Positions 1 through 5,625 of a stretch of DNA of 9,760 nucleotides are shown piece after piece. Under the pieces are notes generated by a model. The model was not told the origin of the DNA. It ran no database searches and saw only the letters and a list, made by a program, of their open reading frames with translations. Source of the DNA: an uncultured Eubacteriales bacterium (lineage in GTDB: Bacteria; Bacillota; Clostridia; Oscillospirales; CAG-272); contig URDS01000075.1 in NCBI GenBank assembly GCA_900546635.1, positions 1 to 9,760 of the forward strand, written 5' to 3'. The first letter of the stretch is position 1. Each line of letters begins with the position of its first letter. The translations under genes and the position numbers were made by a program.

Positions 1-247
1 GCACCACAAGCGCCATGGCCTGCGCGCGCGTCAAGCCGTCCTCCAGCGCAAAATTTACGCTTCCGTCCGCCGTGGCATATCCCTGCACAAGTCCGAGCTT
101 GTACAGCGCCTCCGCGCTCGACTGCGCCGAAATCGAATTTTGCTGCGTCGGATTTGCAGTCAAGAGCGGCACAGCCGCGCTTGCGGTCGGAAATAAAAAA
201 GCCAAAAGCAAAAGAAAGCTTACGATTTTTAGGCAATGCTTTTTCAT
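1..247 (-). CDS. Secreted S-layer-homology (SLH) domain protein, 5' part only
   Basis: The gene runs off the left edge, so only about 82 N-terminal residues are visible. It opens with a classic signal peptide: MKKHCLK, a hydrophobic core (VSFLLLLAFLFP), then a probable cleavage after TASA near residue 25. After a short Gln/Ser-rich linker, residues about 45-82 read like the start of an SLH repeat, with ALYKLGLVQGY, a Gly/Asp turn and then LTRAQAMALVV, which matches the family's 'LYxLGLxxGxx...xxxxTRAEaaxml' pattern. SLH domains usually anchor exported proteins non-covalently to secondary wall polymers. Here it lies at the N-terminus, so whatever function the protein carries is probably in the unseen C-terminal part. 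The ATG is preceded by GGAG about 7 nt upstream and by a good promoter. The exact role is unknown. Confidence 0.8.
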   Translation of the reverse strand, partial: MKKHCLKIVSFLLLLAFLFPTASAAVPLLTANPTQQNSISAQSSAEALYKLGLVQGYATADGSVNFALEDGLTRAQAMALVV

Positions 248-282
248 ATAAATCTCCACTACTTTTCATTTTTTCTATAACA

Positions 283-311
283 ATTATACAAAAAAGCCAA
301 ATTGACTACAA
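283..311 (-). promoter_or_regulatory. Sigma-A-type promoter of the SLH-protein gene
   Basis: On the minus strand a perfect -10 box TATAAT (283-288) is preceded, after a 17-bp spacer, by TTGTAG (306-311), a 3/6 match to the -35 consensus. It lies 36 bp upstream of the ATG at 247, in an AT-rich gap. The gene therefore probably has its own transcript rather than reading through from the carboxypeptidase gene. No clear terminator hairpin is visible between the two genes. Confidence 0.65.
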
Positions 312-343
312 TATTAAATTCCGCATGTTTTTTTCGCTTAAAT

Positions 344-1465
344 TTATCCCTGCGCGTCGGGCAAATAATCGCGGTATATGTCAATAGCGTCATAAATCGG
401 CGCGTACTTACCCGAAGCGCTCGCCGTAACCAGTATATACGAACATCCGTCCGGCGTCTGCGCCATGGATACCAAACAATTTCTGCCCTCCAGCGTATAC
501 CCGGTCTTTCCGGCAACGATCTCCGCGTTTCCGGGCTCATCTCCGCGCACGCGGCTGAAAAGCGTACTGGTCAGCAGCAACCCCTCAGGATGCTGCTCGG
601 TCGGCGTAGTCGTATACTGATACGTAGACAAAACCTCTCTTAACAGCGGGATCTGCATCGCATATTCAAAAATCAGCGCAATGTCGTGCGGCGTAGAATA
701 ATGATCTTTGTTATGCAGACCGCTGGCGTTCACAAAATGCGTGTTCTTCAGACCGAGCGTTTCGGCCTTTTCGTTCATCAATTCGGCGAACGTTGTTTCA
801 GAACCGGCCACATAATCGGCTATTGCCGCGGTCGCATCCGCGCCCGATGGCAGCGCCGCACCGTATAACAGATCCAAAAGCGTCACGCTCTCCCCCGAAG
901 AAAAGCCCGCGATAGACGCGCCTGCCTCCACGGCAGGGTTAATAATTTCATAGCTGAACGTATACATCGCGTTCAAATCCTGCATATGCTCAACAGCGAC
1001 AATCAACGTCATGACCTTGGTCATAGAAGCGGGATAAATACGCTTGTCCCCATTCAGAGAAGCGAGCACCGTGTTGTTCTCCTGATCAATTAAAATGGCA
1101 TATTCACTGTCGATAACGCCGCCGAGCGTCCGGCTGTCCGCCGTATACGCGGCATAGGCGATTTTCGGCTCCTCTATGGGCAATACGACCGACGCCTGCG
1201 CATCGGCCAGCGCCAAAAGCTGCCGCTGCGCCTCGATTTCCGCGGCGAGCGCCTCCGCCTCCTCTTTCTGCGCATGATGGCGATAGCTCAATGCGGAAAA
1301 TAAAGAAAACATGATAATCAAAGATAAAAATAAAACGATCAGCAACACGCCAACCACTTTCGGAAACGCGCCAAAAGGTTCCCGAAAATATGAAGCGGAA
1401 CGCCCGGAACGTCTTTTTGCCCCCTGCGGAGCGGGAACGCGCCCGGCGGAATTCATTTCAGACAT
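344..1465 (-). CDS. Membrane-anchored serine D-Ala-D-Ala carboxypeptidase (peptidase S11, DacA/DacF-like)
   Basis: 373 residues. The family removes the terminal D-Ala from peptidoglycan pentapeptides outside the membrane, controlling cross-linking. The N-terminus is cytoplasmic, Arg/Lys-rich and without a cleavable signal. One membrane segment follows (about 36-60), then an Ala/Glu-rich, probably coiled stretch (64-90), then the catalytic domain. Visible motifs: S147-M-T-K150 (SxxK, acyl-ester serine and its lysine), GLHNKDHYSTPHD at about 249-261, and K320-T-G (KTG). The SxN position reads S207-G-A-D, so the usual Asn appears to be Ala followed by Asp. The chain ends about 50 residues after KTG, leaving no room for the beta-rich C-terminal domain and amphipathic anchor of PBP5 types; the N-terminal membrane helix probably replaces that anchor. 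An AGGTG Shine-Dalgarno lies 8 nt before the ATG, and a strong promoter lies just upstream. Symbol withheld because the dac paralogue is not resolvable. Confidence 0.9.
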   Translation of the reverse strand: MSEMNSAGRVPAPQGAKRRSGRSASYFREPFGAFPKVVGVLLIVLFLSLIIMFSLFSALSYRHHAQKEEAEALAAEIEAQRQLLALADAQASVVLPIEEPKIAYAAYTADSRTLGGVIDSEYAILIDQENNTVLASLNGDKRIYPASMTKVMTLIVAVEHMQDLNAMYTFSYEIINPAVEAGASIAGFSSGESVTLLDLLYGAALPSGADATAAIADYVAGSETTFAELMNEKAETLGLKNTHFVNASGLHNKDHYSTPHDIALIFEYAMQIPLLREVLSTYQYTTTPTEQHPEGLLLTSTLFSRVRGDEPGNAEIVAGKTGYTLEGRNCLVSMAQTPDGCSYILVTASASGKYAPIYDAIDIYRDYLPDAQG

Positions 1466-1502
1466 GCCAATAACACCTTTTCACAATCTTTTTATTTTTT
1501 TA

Positions 1503-1531
1503 ATTATAGCACAGTTTCCAAATCTTTTCAA
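1503..1531 (-). promoter_or_regulatory. Strong sigma-A promoter of the carboxypeptidase gene
   Basis: On the minus strand TTGAAA (1526-1531, 5/6 to consensus), a 17-bp spacer, and a perfect TATAAT (1503-1508) preceded by TGC, an extended -10. It lies about 38 bp upstream of the ATG at 1465. It has the same architecture as the promoter at 2594-2622. Confidence 0.8.
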
Positions 1532-1587
1532 CCTTTCTTCACCCGCACATACATAAAAAAGTACCGCAATAATGTGTGCAAAGCGAC

Positions 1588-1615
1588 AAAAAGCGGCGGT
1601 AAAAATTACCGCCGC
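1588..1615 (-). terminator. Rho-independent terminator, minus strand
   Basis: A 10-bp perfect stem, GCGGCGGTAA (1593-1602) with TTACCGCCGC (1606-1615), closes a 3-nt loop. Read on the minus strand it is followed at once by TTTTT (1592-1588). It would end transcripts that come leftward from the LysM-CAP gene through the repeat array, and so insulate the carboxypeptidase gene. No T-run follows the stem on the plus strand. Confidence 0.8.
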
Positions 1616-1655
1616 CAAAGCTTGTCGATCAAGATAAAAGTTGCAAATACAATAC

Positions 1656-1901
1656 GTTTACAAGGCGGACCTGTGCCGCCTTGTAAACACCTTACGGGCG
1701 TGCGAGCGCCGACCGTAGGGAGGCGCGACGGCGCGAGCGAACACGCCCCATCGTCGCAAAACCTTGGTTTTGCGGCGGAAAAAGGCGGACCTGTGCCGCC
1801 TTGTAAACACCTTGCGGGCGTGCGAGCGCCGACCGTAGGGAGGCGCGACGGCGCGAGCGAACGCGCCTCATCGTCGCAAAACCTTGGTTTTGCGGCGGAA
1901 G
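1656..1901. repeat. Two tandem copies of a 120-bp structured repeat unit
   Basis: Positions 1662-1780 and 1782-1900 repeat with a period of exactly 120 bp, differing at only three of 119 positions (1694/1814, 1743/1863, 1748/1868). Each unit contains several dyads. In copy 1 a perfect 13-bp stem GTTTACAAGGCGG (1656-1668) pairs with 1676-1688 around a 7-nt loop; copy 2 keeps only 7 bp of it. A GC-rich long-range stem follows (gggcgtg at 1696-1702 with 1742-1748), with GCGCC/GGCGC inside it. Last is CGCAAAACC (1755-1763) facing GGTTTTGCG (1766-1774). A diverged third copy sits at 3596-3685. I do not recognise the element; an interspersed non-coding repeat is likely. The reading frame open through it on the plus strand changes amino acid at every copy difference, which argues against protein coding. 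Confidence 0.9.
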
Positions 1902-1902
1902 A

Positions 1903-1932
1903 AGGCGGCTATGCATAAAAGCACAGCCGCCT
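1903..1932 (-). terminator. Possible weak terminator just after the LysM-CAP gene
   Basis: On the minus-strand RNA, AGGCGGCUGUGC pairs with GCAUAGCCGCCU in a 12-bp stem that includes one G-U pair, around a 6-nt loop. It starts 14 bp past the stop codon. The following tract is only TTCTTCC, so it may terminate poorly or act mainly as a 3'-end stabiliser. The stronger terminator is at 1588-1615. Confidence 0.45.
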
Positions 1933-1945
1933 CTGTCCGCTTATA

Positions 1946-2554
1946 TTATCCGATAAACATCTGCGTCCAATAATGTCCGCTTGCAACATACCCGACGCCG
2001 ATTTTCGTAAAGGAAGCGTTCAGGATATTTGCCCGGTGGCCGCTCGAATTCATCCATCCGTTTACAACCGCCTGCGGCGTGGAATAGCCGCGCGCTATGT
2101 TTTCACCGGCCGTCCGGTAGCTCAGCCCAAACGCCCGAATCATCTGAAAAGGCGAACCGTAGGTCGGACTGGTATGCGAAAAATATCCTTTATCGCGCAT
2201 ATCCTGCGACTTATAGCGCGCCACGCGCGAAAGCTCCCAATCCTGCGTCAGGGGCGAAAGCCCGTTCTGCCGCCGAATCTCGTTGACCAGACGGACAACT
2301 TCGCTTTCAAAAGACGTTACCGAAGAATCGGTGAGCGGTACATTCAAAACCTGACCCGGATAAATCAGATTCGGATTCTGAATCTGCGGATTCGCAGTGA
2401 TAATCTCGCTTGTACCGACTTTATATTTGACGGCGATTTTCCACATGGTATCGCCCGCAACAACCGTATGCGACGCGGCGGACGCGCTGAGCGCGAGCGC
2501 CGAAAGCATCAGCGCGCAAAACGCGCATATCAGGATCTTCTTCATTTTTCTCAT
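1946..2554 (-). CDS. Exported LysM-CAP (SCP/PR1-like, YkwD-type) protein
   Basis: 202 residues from the chosen start. A signal peptide (MRKMKK, then a hydrophobic core ending ALSASA, cleavage near residue 26) is followed by one LysM domain (about 28-73: HTVVAGDTMWKIA to YPGQVLNVP), which binds peptidoglycan glycan chains. A CAP domain (about 85-202) follows, with the family's residues visible: FSHTSP (H127), GENIA (E151), SGHRANIL (H173) and the closing YWTQMF. The architecture matches spore- or wall-associated YkwD/SafA-like proteins of Firmicutes; the biochemical activity of bacterial CAP domains is unsettled. Start: the open frame continues upstream to 2707, but that extension crosses the promoter and lacks a Shine-Dalgarno. 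AGAGG is 7 nt before the ATG ending at 2554 and 4 nt before an adjacent ATG at 2557, so either could be used. It is divergent from dapB. Confidence 0.9.
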   Translation of the reverse strand: MRKMKKILICAFCALMLSALALSASAASHTVVAGDTMWKIAVKYKVGTSEIITANPQIQNPNLIYPGQVLNVPLTDSSVTSFESEVVRLVNEIRRQNGLSPLTQDWELSRVARYKSQDMRDKGYFSHTSPTYGSPFQMIRAFGLSYRTAGENIARGYSTPQAVVNGWMNSSGHRANILNASFTKIGVGYVASGHYWTQMFIG

Positions 2555-2593
2555 CATAGCACCTCTTTCCTCTTCATTCGTAAATCTGTACTC

Positions 2594-2622
2594 ATTATAC
2601 CAAACAAAAACGACTTTTTCAA
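2594..2622 (-). promoter_or_regulatory. Strong sigma-A promoter of the LysM-CAP gene
   Basis: On the minus strand TTGAAA (2617-2622), a 17-bp spacer, then TATAAT (2594-2599) preceded by TGG, an extended -10. The expected start of transcription is about 30 bp upstream of the ATG. The nearly identical layout at 1503-1531 suggests housekeeping sigma-A use by both envelope genes. Confidence 0.8.
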
Positions 2623-2644
2623 ATGTAATATATGTCATTACAAT
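2616..2644 (+). promoter_or_regulatory. Candidate dapB promoter
   Basis: TTTTCA (2616-2621, 4/6), a 17-bp spacer and TACAAT (2639-2644, 5/6) give the best plus-strand promoter in the gap. It would leave a leader of about 85 nt before the TTG start, and its -35 overlaps the -35 of the divergent promoter. A perfect TTGACA lies further down at 2654-2659 but has no good -10 at 16-18 bp (TTTGAG at 17 bp), so I rank it lower. Confidence 0.35.
2624..2642. promoter_or_regulatory. 19-bp dyad, possible operator between divergent promoters
   Basis: TGTAAT (2624-2629), 7 nt, then ATTACA (2637-2642): perfect 6-bp half sites, spaced as for a dimeric repressor. The dyad begins 2 bp beyond the -35 of the LysM-CAP promoter and fills the spacer and -10 of the candidate dapB promoter, so a bound protein could affect both. 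I cannot name the regulator, and AT-rich dyads of this size also arise by chance. Confidence 0.4.
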
Positions 2645-2720
2645 ATGTGCCAATTGACAAAGGATGAAAAACATATTTTGAGGCCCAAGCGCATATGCTG
2701 AGAACAACTCAAAGATTTTA

Positions 2721-2739
2721 AGAGGGGGCGGCGGATTTG
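2721..2739 (+). promoter_or_regulatory. Ribosome binding site fixing the TTG start of dapB
   Basis: AGAGGGGG (2721-2728) is followed by 8 nt and then TTG (2737-2739). An in-frame TAA at 2719-2721 lies just upstream, so no earlier ATG or GTG is possible. The protein beginning at this TTG (MRIAIAGAHGKMG) starts exactly where DapB proteins do. Confidence 0.8.
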
Positions 2740-3495
2740 CGGATTGCCATTGCGGGCGCGCACGGAAAAATGGGGCGCGAATGCGTGCGCGTCTTTTTGT
2801 CTGAGGGACACGAATGCCCTTTTTTCATCAGCCGCAGCGCGCAAAACGACAAGGCTTGCTATCCGGATTTTCAAAGTCTGCCCGATTCGCTCTTTTGCGA
2901 CTGCATCGTCGATTTTTCAAGTCCCTCCCTGCTTTCTTCCCTGCTGAGTTACGCGCTGCGCCGCAAAATTCCGATTGTTCTGGCAACAACCGGCTATTCG
3001 ACGGCGCAAATCGAGGCGCTCACCGAAGCCGCAAAAAAAATCCCGGTTTTTATGAGCCGCAACATGTCGATCGGCGTCCACATCGCGGGAAAGCTGTGCG
3101 AAATTCTTGCCGGCGCGCTGTTCCCGGCCTATGACGCTGAAATTGTCGAAACGCACCACGCATCCAAAAAAGACGCGCCGAGCGGTACCGCCCTCTACCT
3201 GGCCGATCAAATCAAAAAAGGCGGCGGCAGCGGCACTTTTGTCTATGACCGGCGTATCAGCCAAATCCGAAAACCGGGGGAAATCGGCATCCACTCCCTG
3301 CGCGGGGGCAGTGTGGTCGGCCGTCATACCGTGAGTTTTTTCGGTAAAGGGGAAAGCATCACCATCGAACACAACGCGGAAAACCGCGAACTATTTGCGC
3401 GCGGCGCGCTGGCGGCGGCAATTTTTCTGCATGAAAAGCCGCCCGGCTTGTACGGCATGGACACGCTGATCGACTCCATGCTGAAGCCGGACTGA
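2737..3495 (+). CDS. dapB: 4-hydroxy-tetrahydrodipicolinate reductase (DapB)
   Basis: 252 residues, slightly short of the usual 240-270 range's upper end and complete. The enzyme is cytoplasmic and reduces hydroxy-tetrahydrodipicolinate with NAD(P)H in the diaminopimelate/lysine pathway, feeding peptidoglycan synthesis. The dinucleotide loop GAHGKMG is at 7-13. VDFSSP (58-63) and ATTGYS (83-88) match the conserved strands of the Rossmann domain. SRNMSIGVH (107-115) leads into the substrate domain. The active-site signature is THHASKKDAPSGTA (139-152), with H140 and K144 aligning to the catalytic His and Lys of the E. coli enzyme. SLRGGSVVGRH (187-197), EHNAENRELFARGA (211-224) and GLYGMDTLI (237-245) complete the family pattern. 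It is the only well-supported plus-strand gene here and has no dapA or other lysine gene beside it. It ends facing phoR across a bidirectional terminator. Confidence 0.96.
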   Translation: MRIAIAGAHGKMGRECVRVFLSEGHECPFFISRSAQNDKACYPDFQSLPDSLFCDCIVDFSSPSLLSSLLSYALRRKIPIVLATTGYSTAQIEALTEAAKKIPVFMSRNMSIGVHIAGKLCEILAGALFPAYDAEIVETHHASKKDAPSGTALYLADQIKKGGGSGTFVYDRRISQIRKPGEIGIHSLRGGSVVGRHTVSFFGKGESITIEHNAENRELFARGALAAAIFLHEKPPGLYGMDTLIDSMLKPD

Positions 3496-3516
3496 AGAAT
3501 GAATCTGAAAAACTGC

Positions 3517-3570
3517 GCGGCAAAATCCAATTCACACAGCCATGCGGCAAAATCCAATTCACACAGCCAT
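3517..3570. repeat. Perfect 27-bp tandem duplication
   Basis: The unit at 3517-3543 (beginning GCGGCAAAATCC and ending CACAGCCAT) is repeated without any change at 3544-3570, starting 21 bp after the dapB stop. A weak third echo (AAAGTAAAATCTGAAAA) follows. Identity of the two copies implies a recent slippage event. Confidence 0.95.
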
Positions 3571-3595
3571 AAAGTAAAATCTGAAAATAAAAATT

Positions 3596-3685
3596 GTTTG
3601 CAAGGCGAACATGTGCCGCCATGTAAACGCCTTGCGGGCGCGCGAGCGCCGACCGCTGAGCGGCGCGGCGGCGTGAATACGCCCC
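3596..3685. repeat. Diverged third copy of the 120-bp structured repeat (partial)
   Basis: Aligns in the same orientation with 1656-1749. Over 3601-3660 I count 51 of 60 identities with copy 1; beyond that there is a net 4-nt deletion. It keeps GTGCCGCC, GTAAAC, GGGCG and GCGAGCGCCGACCG, and the inner GCGCC/GGCGC pairing, but has lost the perfect first stem and the CGCAAAACC hairpin. In place of the latter sits a CCCC-GAAA-GGGG tetraloop hairpin (3682-3693). Confidence 0.85.
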
Positions 3686-3726
3686 GAAAGGGGAACTCTA
3701 CTGTATGCTAAAGGGCATCAGATCTT

Positions 3727-3786
3727 CCTTCTGTGACATAAGGACTCCCTTCTGTGGCGCAAGGACTCCTTTGTGGCGTCAGGACT
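3727..3786. repeat. Three imperfect ~20-bp tandem units
   Basis: Units at about 3727-3746, 3747-3767 and 3768-3786 each run from a CTTCTGTG- or TTTGTGG-type start to AGGACT, at spacings of 20, 21 and 19 bp. No convincing protein or RNA gene coincides with them. The stretch from 3806 to 3894 shows nothing further that I recognise. Confidence 0.7.
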
Positions 3787-3789
3787 CCT

Positions 3790-3805
3790 CCCGGCTTACG
3801 CCGGG
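3790..3805. other. Small GC-rich hairpin
   Basis: CCCGGC (3790-3795), loop TTAC, GCCGGG (3800-3805): a perfect 6-bp stem directly after the ~20-bp repeats. No T-run follows on either strand, so it is not a normal terminator. It may be part of the same repeat-derived region. Confidence 0.55.
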
Positions 3806-3894
3806 TCCCTCCTCGCGCCTATTCCCGCGCTACGCACGGTACCCCTCATGCCTATACACGCACACCGTCGGAAACTCTTGATTCTTTGACGGAC

Positions 3895-3938
3895 AAAAAG
3901 GAGCGGCAAATACCCAAAAGCATTTGCCGCTCCTTTTT
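3895..3938. terminator. Bidirectional rho-independent terminator between dapB and phoR
   Basis: A perfect 17-bp stem, AAAAAGGAGCGGCAAAT (3895-3911) with its complement at 3922-3938, around a 10-nt loop. The outer five pairs are A-T, so either strand ends in a T-run after a GC-rich stem. It lies 37 bp past the phoR stop and would end both the phosphate operon (leftward) and any dapB transcript (rightward). Confidence 0.9.
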
Positions 3939-3974
3939 ATATCCTTTATATTTGCGGAGGCGCTCGGCGCTCGG

Positions 3975-5624
3975 TCAAAATTCGACCCAAACCGTGGTAC
4001 CCATGCCCTCGGTACTGTCAATGTGCGCGCTGCCCCCGTGAAACGCCGCGGCGTGCTTGACAATAGACAGTCCGAGCCCCGTGCCGCCTATTTTTCGCGA
4101 ATGACTTTTATCCACGCGATAAAACCGTTCAAATACGCGATCGAGAGAATCAGCGGGAATCCCGATTCCGGTATCGCTCACGCGAAGTTCGGGATGCGCG
4201 CCGCCGCGCACCGCAACCGTGACGCGGCCGCCGCGGCGATTGTATTTAATCGCGTTTTCACACATGTTGTAAATCATTTCCTCAAGCACCGGTCGAATGC
4301 CGTGCAGCACCGCATGTTCTCCGGTAACTTCGATGGAAATATCGTTTTTATCGGCCAGCGGCGCAAGGCGCGCGACAACCAAACCGGCAAGCGCGTACAG
4401 ATCCACATCCTCGCGCTCCGCCGTGAGCGCCCCCTCGTCCAGTTGAGACAGCTTGATAATGTCGTCGATCAGGGTAATCATGCGTCCGCTCTCGGAATGA
4501 ATCGTTTCGGCAAAGCTGCGGATGTCCTCTGGCTTCACCATGCCGCTTTGCAGCATATCCGAAACGCCAAAAATCGTCGTCAGCGGCGTTTTCAGTTCGT
4601 GGGACACGTTGGAGGTAAATTCTCTGCGCATCTGCTCGCCGAGTTCCTTTTCGCTGACATCCATCAAAAGAACAATCGCGCCGGTCACGGCTTCCCCGTC
4701 GTGTACGGGGTTGGCGATCACGTCATAGCGCCGACCGCCGGACTGCATTTGCCGCTCGCAGTGGCGGCCGGCAAGCGCCTCTTCCACCGCAAACCGGAAA
4801 TTTTCACTGCGGTTGAGCGCAAACACGCTTTTGTTGTACTCGCCGAACTCCCCGCCGAGGATCCGCTTGGCGCTCGGATTGCAGGAAAGCACATCCGTGT
4901 TTTTATCCAGAATGACAAATCCCTCGGCCATGTTCTCGGTGATGATCGAAAATTCATCCTGCTTGCGGCGCAGTTCTTCCATTTGCCGGGCAATCTTTTT
5001 ATTTTGATTGTTGAGGCGGCGCACAAGCGGCGCGAGTTCCTCATACGGCTCGTTTAAAACGGGATTGCTCAGATCCAGCCGGTCGATCGGGCGCAGAATC
5101 CGTCCCGCGATCCGATGCGACAGCAGCGCAGCCAGAATCAGCACAAGCGCAATGACCAAAATCGTGGGCTGCATCAGGCCGAGGAGCAGCGCCCAAACGG
5201 CCGATACATCGCCGGATATGCGCACGACGGCGCCGTCCGCGGCGCGCACCGCGCAGTAAACCGTTTTTTCAAGCTGCATCGTGGCCGATTTTCGCACCGC
5301 GACGCCGCGGCCGCTCTCCCGCGCGGCGACAATCTCCTCGCGGTCCCCGTGATTTTCCATCTGCGCCGGATCAGCCTCGCTGTCGTACAGAACGGTTCCG
5401 TCGGCTCCCACGACCGTGATGCGATTGTTAAACGAAGTTCCCGCCGAAAAATACCGAATCCCCGCGGCTTCGTACCCCCAGGCCGCAAGCTGCGCCTCAT
5501 TTTCAAGCTCATTCTGAAACTGCGCCTCAAAATGGCTGTACAGAACGCCCATAATAAAGACAAAGCAGGCTAAAATCGCCGCAAATGACACCGAAATGAT
5601 ACCGCGAAAAATTTTCTTTGTCAT
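3975..5624 (-). CDS. phoR: Phosphate-regulon sensor histidine kinase PhoR
   Basis: 549 residues, membrane kinase partner of the adjacent PhoP-type regulator. TM1 is about 7-29, followed by an extracytoplasmic sensor region of about 115 residues and TM2 (about 145-169). A linker leads to a PAS domain (about 222-322), then the HisKA and ATPase domains. Catalytic signatures: SHELKTPL (341-348) with phospho-acceptor H342; N box around N453-N457; DTGIGI (484-489); VFERFYR (497-503); and GGTGLGL (513-519). It follows phoP by one nucleotide (TGA-C-ATG), with AGGGG about 8 nt before the ATG and inside the phoP end. This is the operon order in which PhoU and the Pst transporter restrain the kinase when phosphate is plentiful. 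The phosphate assignment rests on gene context; the sensor domain itself is not diagnostic. Confidence 0.93.
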   Translation of the reverse strand: MTKKIFRGIISVSFAAILACFVFIMGVLYSHFEAQFQNELENEAQLAAWGYEAAGIRYFSAGTSFNNRITVVGADGTVLYDSEADPAQMENHGDREEIVAARESGRGVAVRKSATMQLEKTVYCAVRAADGAVVRISGDVSAVWALLLGLMQPTILVIALVLILAALLSHRIAGRILRPIDRLDLSNPVLNEPYEELAPLVRRLNNQNKKIARQMEELRRKQDEFSIITENMAEGFVILDKNTDVLSCNPSAKRILGGEFGEYNKSVFALNRSENFRFAVEEALAGRHCERQMQSGGRRYDVIANPVHDGEAVTGAIVLLMDVSEKELGEQMRREFTSNVSHELKTPLTTIFGVSDMLQSGMVKPEDIRSFAETIHSESGRMITLIDDIIKLSQLDEGALTAEREDVDLYALAGLVVARLAPLADKNDISIEVTGEHAVLHGIRPVLEEMIYNMCENAIKYNRRGGRVTVAVRGGAHPELRVSDTGIGIPADSLDRVFERFYRVDKSHSRKIGGTGLGLSIVKHAAAFHGGSAHIDSTEGMGTTVWVEF

Positions 5625-5625
5625 G

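Noticed and set aside
1656..1901. CRISPR array or integron attC sites
   Set aside because: Only two long, nearly identical units with no variable spacers, no cas or integrase gene, and no attC-type GTTRRRY/RYYYAAC core sites.
1574..1918. Open plus-strand frame of 114 codons covering the tandem repeat
   Set aside because: It exists only because the 120-bp period is a multiple of three. Every difference between the copies changes an amino acid, there is no Shine-Dalgarno, and the composition is that of structured repeat DNA. The 74-codon minus-strand frame over the same stretch is rejected on the same grounds.
2654..2682. TTGACA consensus -35 as the dapB promoter
   Set aside because: The hexamer is perfect, but spacers of 16-18 bp give only poor -10 sequences (such as TTTGAG); the TACAAT-based alternative at 2616-2644 is better.
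2555..2707. N-terminal extension of the LysM-CAP protein
   Set aside because: It would run over the gene's own strong promoter, lacks a Shine-Dalgarno and would bury the signal peptide.
3499..3711. Open plus-strand frame of 70 codons after dapB
   Set aside because: It is built from the 27-bp duplication and the third repeat copy, with no good ribosome site and no recognisable domain.
3924..5057. 377-codon open frame on the plus strand
   Set aside because: It is a shadow of phoR on the opposite strand, produced by high GC in third positions; its translation is rich in His, Arg and Ala and matches nothing known to me.
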